Part shown: positions 12,664-22,755 of the stretch, in pieces
How the letters are laid out: each line of letters opens with the position of its first letter
How positions within the stretch are numbered: the stretch's first letter is position 1
Assembly: GCF_000218685.1 (NCBI RefSeq)
Contig: NW_006763293.1
Span: 3,097,968-3,161,967 of the forward strand
Source of the DNA: Serpula lacrymans var. lacrymans S7.9
Lineage: Eukaryota > Basidiomycota > Agaricomycetes > Boletales > Serpulaceae
DNA: 64,000 nucleotides
Direction of reading: 5' to 3'
Made by a program: the position numbers and the translations under genes
The notes under the pieces: generated by a model
What the model saw: the letters and a program-made list of their open reading frames with translations, nothing else
The model's database searches: none
What the model was told of the DNA's origin: nothing

Positions 12664-14322
12664 TCATCCGTCAAGGGCCTCTTCAACCTCGTGACCACCA
12701 TCGCCCTTCCCCTCCGCATCACCACCGCCATCAACACCCTTGTTTTCCTCGTCCCTTTCTGCTCCATTCTGGAACTTCCGCCGTGGGATAACGCTCCAAA
12801 ATGCCTCTTCCCAGTCCCTTCCTTCCACCCACTTCACTAGGATCTCGAATACCTTTTCTCGAAGAGATTAGCATCAACCATGGAATAGCGGTGGGTGGAG
12901 CCCAGAGCTCGAACTGGATAATGAATACCGACATACCTGATTCACCGTTAACACCTTACGCGTTGTGAGAGAGGCAATGTATCGCCCAATCGGCAGTCGC
13001 GCATGTCGGATTTTTGACTCGCTAGCCTTATTCAGACAGAGATTCTGTAGACGTTCGAGGTGAGTGTCAGCGGCAACTAACAAACATGAAAGGGACCAAG
13101 AGAGAAACCCTTGAGCGCACTTTATACCGATTGTGATCGCATATACCCCCTATAATATACGTCTCCCCTTCTTTAAGCTCTTCCAGCTCGTCTACGGAAT
13201 CGGCTGTGAGGTACACCACGCTCTCTCGGGCATCATCCACTTCCTTCTCCGTTTTTTTCTCAGGGAGATGCTCTGGAAGTCCTGGCGTTTCCAGAGACCC
13301 GTCACCTTCTACTGAGTTCTGCTCTTTAACTATGTCACCATCGGTCCACAGCCGCTCATATCCCTCCTCCCACCACTCCGTACCTATCCACCGTCTGTAT
13401 CCCGCGTCGTTCATAGCATCGAGTCGCGTCCGCGTCCGTCCTCCCAACGAACTGAATATTAAACCGGAGAATGGACGTGCGGCATGTCTATTCGCGCTAT
13501 AAGTATATGCGAGCTGCGATGTGAGGGACGTAATTTCCTATGTGATTGAGTTTTGTTCCGAGTTAGTACTTAAGGTATTAACTGAAATAAAACCTTTCAA
13601 GCTCGACAGGCAAAAATAGAGACAAAATGGGGTTTCCGGAAAAAGACGCAGATAAGACATAACCGGTCAGAGGATTGCATCAGAAAATCAGAAAAATGAA
13701 AGATAAAAGTAGAACGGACAAAACAACAGTCTCAAATGGAAAACGAATATCGCCAGCATGCAGGCCAATCTCTCACACGAACTTGCATCAAACGCCCAAA
13801 CCTTCAGAGAAAAAGCGAAAAGATGCCGACAACTGACTGGCAGGAAAGAGAAAAACCAGAAAGAAATACGAATAAACCAGATACAACGCCCACCTTTTCG
13901 GACATCAGCTCATCAAACCCTAGGTCGACCACGACTTTCGCAGCGAATACGTTGACGCCTTCGCCCTCGTCACCCTGCCCTAGTTTGCGTCTTTTTCTCC
14001 GCCTCTCGCCAGGACCAGAACTGGCCTCTGCACTGCTCTTCCCATCTCCCACCTCACCCTGCGCCATCTTTCGTTCTCTCTCTGCTTGTTTCTTCCTCTT
14101 TTTCGCCTCCTTTTCTCGAGCCCTACGCTCAAGCTTTACAGACGCAAGATAGGCCGCCTTTGCAGCCTTCTTCCGCGCTTTCTTCGATAGAGGCTCTTGT
14201 TCAGGCTCCTTATCCGCTGAATCTATCAAGTGCACGACATCTCCCTGATTATCCCCAGTCTGTCCACCGGTATTTTCCTCGGCGACAGACGGTGGAGAAA
14301 ATGAAGTTACTTGCGAGTCCAT
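12664..14322 (-). CDS. TRM10: tRNA (guanine-N1)-methyltransferase, position 9 (Trm10)
   Basis: Trm10 is a SPOUT-fold enzyme that methylates N1 of G9 in tRNA using SAM. Four exons, 14322-13894, 13537-13121, 13044-12937 and 12852-12664, encode 380 residues with closing phases. The N-terminal third is highly basic (KKARKKAAKAAY, ERRRKRRKL), typical of tRNA binding. The catalytic part shows VVVDLGFDELMSEKE, SANRHAARPFSGLIFSSL, VVYLTADS, EGETYIIGGICDHNRYK, ARLPIGRYI and LTVNQVFEIL, all in family order. The tail is Gly/Asp/Glu rich and probably disordered. Intron 1 is 356 nt, far longer than the usual 50 nt in this window. The gene diverges from the thioesterase gene on the plus strand. Confidence 0.94.
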
Positions 14323-14388
14323 CGTGTGAGCCAGCTGAAGACATACAGCAGAGTAACAGATCCAAGGGAAGAATGGACGGACCGGTCA
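14323..14388. promoter_or_regulatory. Very short divergent spacer between TRM10 and thioesterase starts
   Basis: If the thioesterase starts at 14389, only 66 bp separate it from the TRM10 start codon. If it starts at 14626 the shared region is 303 bp. No TATA box is evident. The spacing is therefore informative about which thioesterase start is used. Confidence 0.4.
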
Positions 14389-15672
14389 ATGCCGGCACGC
14401 GTATCGATTGCGCCAATGCCGAGAAGACTCCAAACCACCAACTTGAAGAAGTTGCTCGTCGCCGCTCCTGTCGTAGCCGCCGTCTTCGCCATCGTCTACG
14501 CACTCTTCCTCAACGCCCAGATATCGCCCGAGCAACGTTCACGACAACGCAGGGCAGCATCTCACGACATAAAGCATCCTTTTCCAGTTAAATCAACGCC
14601 TGAACCCAAAGTTGAAACACACAAAATGGCACTAGCTCCTCTCAAGTTCCTTACCGTCTCCCCGCTCTCTAAGCACACTGCCACAGTCATATTTATTCAT
14701 GTGAGCTACCCGCCCTGTGACCGCGTTTCTTTAACATACTCATTCGTTTGTTCTCGCATTTTCTTACGCATATCTTTATTGCGTGCCTTATTTCTACATC
14801 CCTGCTTATCATACTGAATTGCTATTCTGCCATTCTTGACCTCGGTACGAACATCATCTTTTATGACGCGAAACGTGTATAGGGCCTCGGTGACTCTGGT
14901 CATGGCTGGAAACCCGTCGCAGATATGTTCAGGCCCGAACTGAGTCACGTCAAATGGGTTTTACCACACAGGTACTTGGCGCCTTTTCTCCACCTTTCTG
15001 ATCTGACCTTTTCCCCCTCCTTTAGCCCAGAACGTGCCGTCACCGCGAACATGGGCATTGAAATGCCCTCCTGGTTTGACGTCTACTCGTTTGGATTCAA
15101 TACCACTGAAGACGCTGCCGGCATGCTCGTCTCCCTCCGCGCCCTCGACGCGCTCATCAAGGCAGAGGTTGACGCAGGCATACCCCCCTCGCGCATTGTC
15201 GTAGGAGGATTCAGCCAAGGCGGCGCAATGTCGCTTCTCACGGGCCTCACGGGCCGGGGGGCGCGGGAGGCATGGGGAGGAGAGGGCTGGAAGTTGGCAG
15301 GCGTTGCTGTCATGAGCGGGTGGTTGCCGTTGAAAGATCAGTTCAAGAGGGTGAGTCGGTATTGTTATCTTATCTGGAGCTGTACCAAGTAACTCGCTCT
15401 CGTGTACTGGCTTTCAGTTCGCCTCCCCTTACATATCTTCCACTCCTCTTTTCTGGGGTCATGGCACCCTCGATCCGCTCGTGAAGTACCAACTGGGGCG
15501 TGACTCTGCCGAGTTCCTCACTGGGCAGCTGGGCATTTCGATAGCGGAGCAAGGCAAGGGCGTGAATGCAGGGCTGGACTTCCGGTCGTATGAGGGGATG
15601 GGACACTCTACGTGTGCCAAGGAGTTGGACGATCTGAAGGAGTTCATCAGGAAAACGGTACCTCAAGAATGA
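14389..15672 (+). CDS. APT1: Acyl-protein thioesterase (APT1/lysophospholipase family) with possible N-terminal membrane anchor
   Basis: The enzyme removes palmitate from S-acylated proteins and is an alpha/beta hydrolase. Exons are 14389-14700, 14883-14971, 15026-15350 and 15418-15672; phases close, giving 326 residues. The core starts at MALAPLKFLTVSP (14626). It carries IFIHGLGDSGHGW for the oxyanion hole, GGFSQGGAMSL with the nucleophilic serine, the aspartate in GTLDPL and the histidine in GMGHSTC. Family members are normally about 230-250 residues, which matches a start at 14626 (247 residues). Upstream the frame stays open and encodes a basic start followed by a hydrophobic segment (LLVAAPVVAAVFAIVYALF). 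This looks like a signal anchor, so I used the earlier ATG; another in-frame ATG lies at 14416. Function is secure; the start is not. Confidence 0.88.
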
Positions 15673-16270
15673 TGAGCGCCTAAGGGTGGCAGAAACTTTT
15701 TGGTTAATTGTGATATTGTAACTAGATGTTGGGACTGTGCTGGTTTTGCTTTATTGTCGTGTTCATCTGTTGTACATGAAAGTGGATTGATACCGTACGC
15801 GATACTATGTAGACATTTATGCTTTTTCAGAAGAAATACAACTCGCTGTTCCCATATCACTCCATATGTCCCTCTTACACATCGCTCACACTGAAATTTA
15901 TTTCATATGGTCATATGAAGTGCACTGGACTCGTATATTGTTGCTGAACCATATATCTATATTATTTGGAGATCCCTCCAGGTGCAGTGTCAATCCATAT
16001 ATAGCTCACGTGGCGCCTATGATCGGACGTGGGGAATGGCAAGAACGTGTTTTTTCAGCTTATCTTTTTACGCTTGGTTTACAATAACGAGTGCATAAGC
16101 CCGCCATCGCCCAAGCAGCATTGCAGAAGCGGCGTGTCTAACGAATATTTGAACCGTTCATCCACCACGACCCATAACGCACTCCATCCCTCCATTTGGA
16201 CTAGAGCACGACGCACGAATACCTGTACAACAAACGTCTTCCACGCATCCCCAACCACAACGTCCTCACC
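15673..16270. other. Intergenic spacer, no gene seen
   Basis: This region of 598 bp lies downstream of the thioesterase gene and upstream of the small proline-rich protein. It holds only short unrelated frames. It should contain the thioesterase 3' end and the next promoter. Confidence 0.6.
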
Positions 16271-16666
16271 ATGTCCTCGCAACCACCACCAACTCAGCCT
16301 GTGAAACCAGATACACCACCTCCCGCTTACACCGACTACATACCAGAGGAAAGCCAGCCCTCAGGCTCAGGCTCCTCTTCCACGCCCCCACCGCCCTTTT
16401 CTGGTGCACCCAGCTATTTTCAATCTCAGTCTCACCGCCTCGCACCAGGCCCGCCATATCCCAATCCGCCTCTCTTTGGCCCGACACCGCTGGGACAGGA
16501 CCAGCCGACGCTGGGGCTCCTGCCATATTACGACCCGCGCTCGCCCTATGCGGTGGCGGCTGCTGCGTCGAGGGCGAGGTGGCGTTTCGTGGGCGCTGCG
16601 TTATGGGCGGTGATGATTATTGCGTTTGCGATAGGATTGGGGGCATGGGGACGGGTTGACGTATGA
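16271..16666 (+). CDS. Small proline-rich protein with C-terminal transmembrane segment
   Basis: A single intronless frame of 131 residues starts with ATG after a CACC context. The first 90 residues are rich in Pro, Ser and Tyr (PPPAYTDYIPEE, PYPNPPLFGPTP, PYYDPRSPYAV). A hydrophobic stretch FVGAALWAVMIIAFAIGLGA sits about 10 residues from the C-terminus, preceded by Arg residues. This is the layout of a tail-anchored or single-pass membrane protein with a cytosolic disordered domain. PPPAY resembles a PPxY ligand for WW domains of Rsp5-type ubiquitin ligases, which is an inference. No family name is recognised. Codon use and the length of the open frame support a real gene; the stop codon lies within a tandem duplication. 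Confidence 0.7.
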   Translation: MSSQPPPTQPVKPDTPPPAYTDYIPEESQPSGSGSSSTPPPPFSGAPSYFQSQSHRLAPGPPYPNPPLFGPTPLGQDQPTLGLLPYYDPRSPYAVAAAASRARWRFVGAALWAVMIIAFAIGLGAWGRVDV

Positions 16667-16711
16667 GATAGGAGTGGGGGCATGGGGACGGGTTGTTGTA
16701 TGAGATAGGAG
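16638..16711. repeat. 37-bp tandem duplication across a stop codon
   Basis: Two adjacent 37-bp units, 16638-16674 and 16675-16711, both read as TGGGGGCATGGGGACGGGTT and end in TATGAGATAGGAG. They differ at two bases. The first unit contains the end of the upstream coding sequence, including its TGA stop; the second lies in the 3' flank. Confidence 0.9.
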
Positions 16712-17218
16712 ATGTGAGATATGAGAGACGTTAGGGGCGAGTAAGGCAGCGCTAGAGCCACAGCCACAGAGGGAGAATGGGAGGGTTGAGGGGAATCTAC
16801 CTGAGGCTACTCGAGGCTCTCATTCAGGTAATTTATCATAGGTTGATTTTGGATGATCGCTATCTATTCTGTTATTCTAATCTCTTTGTCCTTTTCAAGT
16901 TATTGCAAAACACGTTGTTAGTGATGCGGACTGATATGAACATACAAATGCCATTGCTGTATCGTCTTGTGAATTCGTTGACGCCGGTGCGAGAGAGCTG
17001 ACATCTGAGACGCGGGAAATACAGTACAACCAGCGAGGCTTCTCGTATCGATACGACTCATATTCGGGCCAGTCTGGTTTTATCTCGTCATCAACGCATC
17101 GATCGGATCGTAGCACCATGGATTTCAGTTCCCCTCCATAGTTTTCTATATATTCACCCCCCTCAGAGCTTGAACTTCATCTCATCCCACCAAACATCGA
17201 ACCTAACTCTCACTTTAT
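16712..17218. other. Intergenic spacer, no gene seen
   Basis: About 500 bp with only short frames. The last part should contain the promoter of the SAM-like gene that begins at 17219. Confidence 0.55.
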
Positions 17219-18288
17219 ATGCCTAGAAAACGTACCAGATTAGGGAGAGGGGTTCTCCTTGGTAAGCAAGCACGCGCGTTTATAACAGCCCTCGATATCC
17301 CAGCCGAAAGGGGCAAACAATTTTACTCGAGATTGACGGTAAGGCGTCACCTCTGTTCGTTCGACTTACTAGTACTGCTGATTTGACGAATCGATTATTT
17401 CACTGCTACGCTACTTTTCTTGATCCGCATATGGAACGTTGTAGCCTGCATTGAAGACTATCGCGTTGAGTACCCTCAACAGGGGCTTGACGGCAAGGCA
17501 ACAACCACCTGGATCCTGGATAAATTTTGATCGCGAGGTATATCCACACGACACTCCCGTTGACATTACTCATTGACATCATCATACTCGAAACATAGGT
17601 GATCGCTCGTTTTCCTGAGTTCAGTAACAACCCCCGTAGTGGCCTCGACCTCGCGCATAGTTATATTTGCAAATGGTTCTCCTGTCAGAGATACCTTCGA
17701 AGCAAGGTAAAACGGTCTGAAAATGAGCGGGATGATACCGATACGAATGAAGAGGAGGAAGGGGAGGTGCCCGTCCAGGTATCTACACACTCGCGCTTTC
17801 CTCCAAACTCCGGCCGCTCATCTTCGCCAACAACCACCGATTCCTCCCCTTCTACTTCTTCATCCACATCATCCCAGTCCACCGCACCGTCGAGTTCCAT
17901 CACCAGTCACAAAAGCACCTCGGAGTCAATGACTCAACCTACCTCCAGACCGTCTGCTTCCACCTCTGCGAAAAGGACACATCCTCTTCCCATACCCCCT
18001 CGTGTACACGCCTTGCGTGCCCAGCCCCGCACTCCGGTGCAATACACCGATCGGATTGCGATCTTACAATTTCTCTCGCGACCGGTGCCCGCGCTCTCGC
18101 ATCTCCTTCCTCTCTTCCTTTCACTTGGGATCAACAACCAGGCTCGGCTCGACTCGATGGCGGAATGGCCTAGGGTGGAGGTGGAGAAGTTCATTGCGAA
18201 GTTGGTAAATGCAAATAAACTGGATGCATTTGAGGGGAAAGTTATCGAGATGACATTGTCGGGGCTATTGATTGAGGAGCCTGTTTAG
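17219..18288 (+). CDS. Unnamed protein with SAM-like C-terminal helical domain (family copy A)
   Basis: No known name. The model has four exons, 17219-17261, 17304-17338, 17445-17537 and 17599-18288, for 286 residues. A short basic start MPRKRTRLGRGV leads into a conserved N-terminal module (LKTIALSTLNRGLTARQQ, WINFDRE, ARFPEFSNNP, CKWFSCQRYLRS). A Ser/Thr/Pro-rich linker of about 80 residues follows. The last 70 residues (LPLFLSLGINNQARLDSM, FIAKLVNANKLDAFEGK) look like a five-helix SAM-type domain. Both modules recur in the gene at 51288-52158, including a 93-nt exon of identical length and phase and the same following intron position. The two are therefore paralogues. The two smallest 5' exons are the least certain. 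SAM-like folds often mediate oligomerisation; the role here is unknown. Confidence 0.72.
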
Positions 18289-18579
18289 AGGTGGCCTCCA
18301 TTTTTTCCCCTTTAACATTTTTGTCATGACGCTAAGGTTCCGTATTTCTCTTTCTTTTCCATCCATTCGCATTTACGTTCGATAGTAAGATTCTATATAC
18401 ATACATAAGTAATAACGCTCTACCAAGTCAATCGAAGTGTACGACTAACATGCCATGGCACCAGTGATATATATAGTGTGATCATCTGTGCGGAATGACG
18501 CGATTCCTGGCCCAGTGATCCCCTCAAGCTTGGACTTTATCGAGCACTTTCACCTTCACATCGATCTACGAAGACAATA

Positions 18580-19465
18580 ATGGCTCTCCAGCCCTCTCTC
18601 CGTCCGCTTATCATCGCAGGAAGTCACGATGCCCCACACACGCTCGACATATTCCGTAAGTTATCAGCCTAACCTCCCCCTTGATCGTCACTCGACATGT
18701 TGTACCAGTGGACTATGTTTGTCCATACAGGTAAACTTCTCCTTCGTGTGGACTAGCCAGGATTATATACCCTTCTGCAGTGCCAAACTCTCCTTGGCCA
18801 TAAATAATGTCCTCAAGCCTCTTCTCGATGCAGGCGGAAAGTACGATGGGAAGGTAAAAGCGATTATCAGACTCCAGGTGCAGCCATGGCACGCTTCGTC
18901 GACGTTCACGCATGAAGCAGGGCTTGCTGTGAGTTCTTTGCCTACCATATGTTAGCGTTGATTTACGCTCTTACTAGGTCGCTCGCGTGTCACCAGAGAA
19001 TTTCTGGCCTTTCTCGGTGCTCGTGAGTCCTCCAAACTCACTTCACTGTTATGTTAAAACACTAACCACCCTACAGCTCTTCAAATCCCAAACTTCCTTC
19101 TTCGACGTCCCATCCTCCACACTCACGCCTCTCCAGATCCGCGCCCAGCTCGCCTCGCTTGCTGCCCAAGTCATCCCGCCTAGCAAAATCGACGAGTATA
19201 ACGGTCTGCTCGCGATCAAGGAGGGAGCGGGTGGGAATGGCGGGGTGGGGGTTACGGACGACCTGAAGTATATGGGTGCGTTCTCTCGCAGCCTCTCACC
19301 TTGATCCTCGAGTACTGAGACGCGACTGCAGTCAAGTTCTCAAGACAGAATGGTGTTCATGTTTCGCCAACCGTGCTCTGGGATGGTCTCGTCGCGAATG
19401 AAATATCAAGTTCGTGGGGAGAGAAAGAGTGGACTGAGTTCCTTGCTGCCAAAGTGGTCGCTTGA
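18580..19465 (+). CDS. DsbA-like thioredoxin-fold protein
   Basis: Six exons, 18580-18655, 18709-18730, 18781-18928, 18978-19022, 19077-19275 and 19332-19465, encode 207 residues with closing phases. The second exon is only 22 nt and encodes the putative active-site segment DYVCPYS. That motif is CPYS rather than CPYC, so the second redox cysteine is absent. The rest fits a DsbA/isomerase-type thioredoxin fold: a helical insertion (KLSLAINNVLKPLLDAGGK), then VQPWHASSTFTHEAGLAVAR and a C-terminal HVSPTVLWDGLVANEISSSW with the cis-proline-like SPT. No signal peptide is seen, so a cytosolic protein is likely. A general redox or glutathione-linked role is possible; substrate unknown. Confidence 0.8.
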
Positions 19466-20126
19466 CTCTATTAATTTCAAGCTCCTCAGCATTCACGAAA
19501 ACATCTACCAGTGCAGTTGGCTGGTAGCGTGTAGGTTAGTCGGAGTGTAGTTGAGAAAGGAAGACAGGAAATCAGGCGAAGTAAAGCCGTGTGTGATAAC
19601 GAAATTGGCATGCATGAGGCATGAAATCGCTCAGTTTGCTGTATGTGTGCATATGCAGAGAACGTACGCGTAATTTTGAAAAACTGAAGAAAACTAGGAG
19701 AAAACCGCGTAGCCTCTTGAGTACCTTTCTGCGCTGTACTTCACTCAATGAGCATGCGCAACTAGGACCAGATTTTCCCTTCCCTGTCATGTCCAGGATG
19801 GCAAGATGTTGCTGTAACAGTCCAAATCTTCCAAGCAGCACGGCCTTTAAGTCATGGTCCGACCGTTGACTTAACTCGCGTCTACCATTAACATGGATCC
19901 GACGACATCGACATGGCGTCCTTCATACTTGTAGATCACGATCCTCCCATACCTTCACAGCTTCCCAGACATTCACTCATTCGACGTCGTGGTACCTTTG
20001 GGACCTTTACCACTGAATCCTGTTGAACTAGCGCACTAGTTTCTCTCTCTCGCACGACATACTGGTCTGCAATACAAATGTAGGTGTCGAGACGAGGCTT
20101 TATCCCAGCAATGGGTCTTTGACGGA
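19466..20126. other. Gene-poor spacer upstream of receptor pseudogene
   Basis: About 660 bp without a recognised gene apart from one small pheromone-precursor-like frame, listed separately. The region follows the stop of the DsbA-like gene. Confidence 0.5.
19913..20026 (+). other. Small ORF, possible pheromone-precursor relic
   Basis: A 37-residue frame begins MASFILVDHD, contains PPIPSQLPRH and RRRGTFGTF, and ends TTESC just before a TGA. It lies about 100 bp upstream of a STE3-type receptor. Mushroom pheromone precursors are of this size, start similarly, and end in a CaaX box. Here the chain stops at the cysteine, so the aaX part is missing. It may be a decayed precursor or chance. Confidence 0.25.
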
Positions 20127-21516
20127 ATGGTCTCTACCAATCTTGTTTTCTCTGGGTTCTCATTTATCGGATTTATCCTGGTCATCGTACTTTTGCCACT
20201 CCATATTAAAGGTCAGCGGTCCTGTTTATTCTCTATGTTACAGTAACCTGATGCTCTCTTGATATAGCGAGAAACATCGGTAAATGCAGCTTTATCATCT
20301 GGACGAGCCTGCTATGTTTCAATGGCTTCATCAACTCCATTATATGGAATGATAATGTGACCAACTGGGCACCTGTATGGTGCGATATATGTTAGTGGAT
20401 CTTTCCTAGGGTAATCGCACTCTCTCATAGCTGGGTAGCATCTCGTTTGATTATAGCTGGACCAGTTGGCGTGAACTCAGCATATTTATGCATTGCTCGT
20501 CGTCTATATCTAGTCATAAGCGTGGTTATGCATGATCAGAGTGAATCTAGGGTACGTCGCAATTTTCGGTCCTCCAATCAATTTACTAACTTCAACCTGT
20601 AGCATTGGCGTAGCACTTTGTGTGACTGACTTCTTGTTGTGGGCCTACCAGTGATTAGAGTCATACTGTGTAGGTTGCACCCGAACGTTTCACAGTTAGC
20701 TGCTGACTTTGCTCAGCATATATCGTCCAATTTGAGCGCTTTCGAATTTTAGAAACAATAGGCTGTTTACCCGCGTTAGAAAAGACACAGCTTTTGTTCC
20801 CAGTGCTTATAGGGCCACTTGCGGTGGTGACGGTTGCCATTGCTGTCTACGCAAGTGAGTGTACCGTTCAGTCGTCTTGCCGCATCTTACGACCTGACAC
20901 TCACGCACAATCCAGGCTTGATTATATGAAAATCGATACAACTTAGGTCACACCTAAAAGGATGGGCACAGCTTAACGAGCACTTTGTTCGATTACTGGC
21001 TTTGGTCCTTGTGATGGTCGTATGCTCAGTCACGCCGGGCGTATGGACGATTGTGTTCAGCGCAACCGACGGAACGATGACTCCATGGCCTGGCTGGGAT
21101 TACGTGCATGCCAACATTTCCCAAATTTCGCAACACACCACTCATGGCTGGCAGACACTCGGGCCCGGGTACGTCGTACATGTAGAGCTGCAGAGATGGG
21201 TCTTTGTAGTGTACGCCATCATTTTCTTTGCCCTGTTTGGATTCACCACGGGAGCAAAGAAGAGTTATAGTCTTCTTTTCAACTTTATGGCGGGGCGTCC
21301 TCGCGAGCTGGAGGTGTCGGGCGCTCCAGAGGCAAGGTCTGAGTTGCGTTTGGGTGTTTGTCATATCCCAGCTCCGCTGATTATTTTCATTATTTTCTCT
21401 ATACAGGAATGAACAGCTTGCTGATCCAAGCCATTGTGAGCTTGGCATTTCGACGCCAGCCGCGCAGGAGTCAGACCGTCCTCTCCAATTGCCCCACGCA
21501 CCCGCACCGCCGATAA
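20127..21516 (+). pseudogene. STE3-type pheromone receptor (7TM GPCR) with two in-frame stops
   Basis: STE3-family receptors sense lipopeptide mating pheromones at the plasma membrane and act through a heterotrimeric G protein. Inferred exons: 20127-20211, 20268-20390, 20439-20551, 20603-20669, 20717-20854, 20916-21353 and 21407-21516. The first three exons read cleanly and show the family signature: FSFIGFILVIVLLPLHIKAR, NGFINSIIWNDNVTNWAPVW, CDISSRLIIAG and AYLCIARRLYLVI. Later blocks are YIVQFERFRILETIGCLP and WVFVVYAIIFFALFGF. However TGA codons interrupt exon 4 (20627-20629, right after TLCD) and exon 6 (20927-20929, after LII). I found no splice choice that avoids both. Everything else, including exon phases, is well kept, so inactivation looks recent. 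No function is expected unless my gene model or the base calls are wrong. Confidence 0.8.
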
Positions 21517-22755
21517 TCTGCATGCCGCTTCTGGAGGAACGTGCCCACATAGAGCTTCCAAGTAGAAGGCGATAGCGCTGGCGCAATCGGCAACGGTAAC
21601 GAACATTGAATGCTTCTTATGCCGCCATTTGCCAGGTATTCACTGGGGGAAGTCTATGCTTGCCGAGAGTGGCTCGCGAGTTGGGTGCTGAGAATGCGGG
21701 CTCATTCATGATCACCCGCTATTGCTCTTATCGCGCTCTCATATCTTACTCAGTCCTTTGAATTATAACTAATTATAATGAGTACTTTACGAACATGTTA
21801 ATATTGGCAATTTACAGGTATTCCATTCCTGGACCCGTAGGTTCCAGAATCTAGAGTACAAATGTCCGCTGCGTTTTCCAAGGACCTTATTACTCATTGT
21901 CGCTTACATCTAATAGCTTTCATGTACTTTCCTATCAATGCGTCTCACGTTCGGATCATTATTACGGACCTACCTTGCTACTACTTCTCGGATCGCTTTG
22001 TAGACGAACAGAAACGATCTCTAGATAGCCAACTTTCATTACCACGGCATATCATGATTGCCAGGATAGCGCAACCTTGTACGACGTCATGGTGGCTTCC
22101 CATGCGAGTGCTATTAAGCTGTCTCATCTCTTCGCACATAAAGGTGAGGCCAACACATTTGGTGATGAACCACAATGCATTGCTATTAGCTTGAACGGAC
22201 CGTAAAGGATCGGCAAACTCACATTTTATAATGTACAATCTTCACTTCCCATGATTACATTGCAATTCCTGTTAAGACTATTCGAATTGTGAACACATTC
22301 CATACATATCTGAGTCAATCATAATGACACCTCGGCTTCGGGCAAGGTTCCATAGACTTCTATCTATATTTACAGTCGAAAGGTTATAGCTGCGCTCAAC
22401 ATTTTAATGACATCCAAATACTAAGCGCTTAGACTGAGCTGCGGTACAGGACAACTGTACGTGTGGTGTTTCAAGCGGAACACTGTATCATAGCAGTAAA
22501 AGTCGATTGCACAACAACTTTGACAGTAGCATTAATTAACCTACACCGTGCATCTCAGTATACGGCGCTATAAAAACTTCTATATATCCAGCGATAAAAG
22601 GCGATAAAGTTAAGCAACATGGTGGGCAAAAGCCTCAAGAAGTATCGAGTCATATCGTGCAAGAGTAAGGGTAGTTTAAGAGTGGGAAATGGGTGATATA
22701 TAGATGAGTACGTCGTAGGCCAAAGTTAGCAGGTGTGGTTGAGCTTAAAAGATGC
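21517..22755. other. Intergenic region, no gene seen
   Basis: This AT-rich region of 1.24 kb lies between the receptor pseudogene and the cytochrome b5 gene. The longest frames (about 110 codons on plus, 85 on minus) overlap each other and show no recognisable family, so I regard both as chance. Confidence 0.5.

Noticed and set aside
21862..22238. Overlapping plus (110 codon) and minus (85 codon) frames next to the receptor pseudogene, considered as pheromone genes
   Set aside because: Neither ends in a CaaX motif and they overlap each other; no known mating-type protein.
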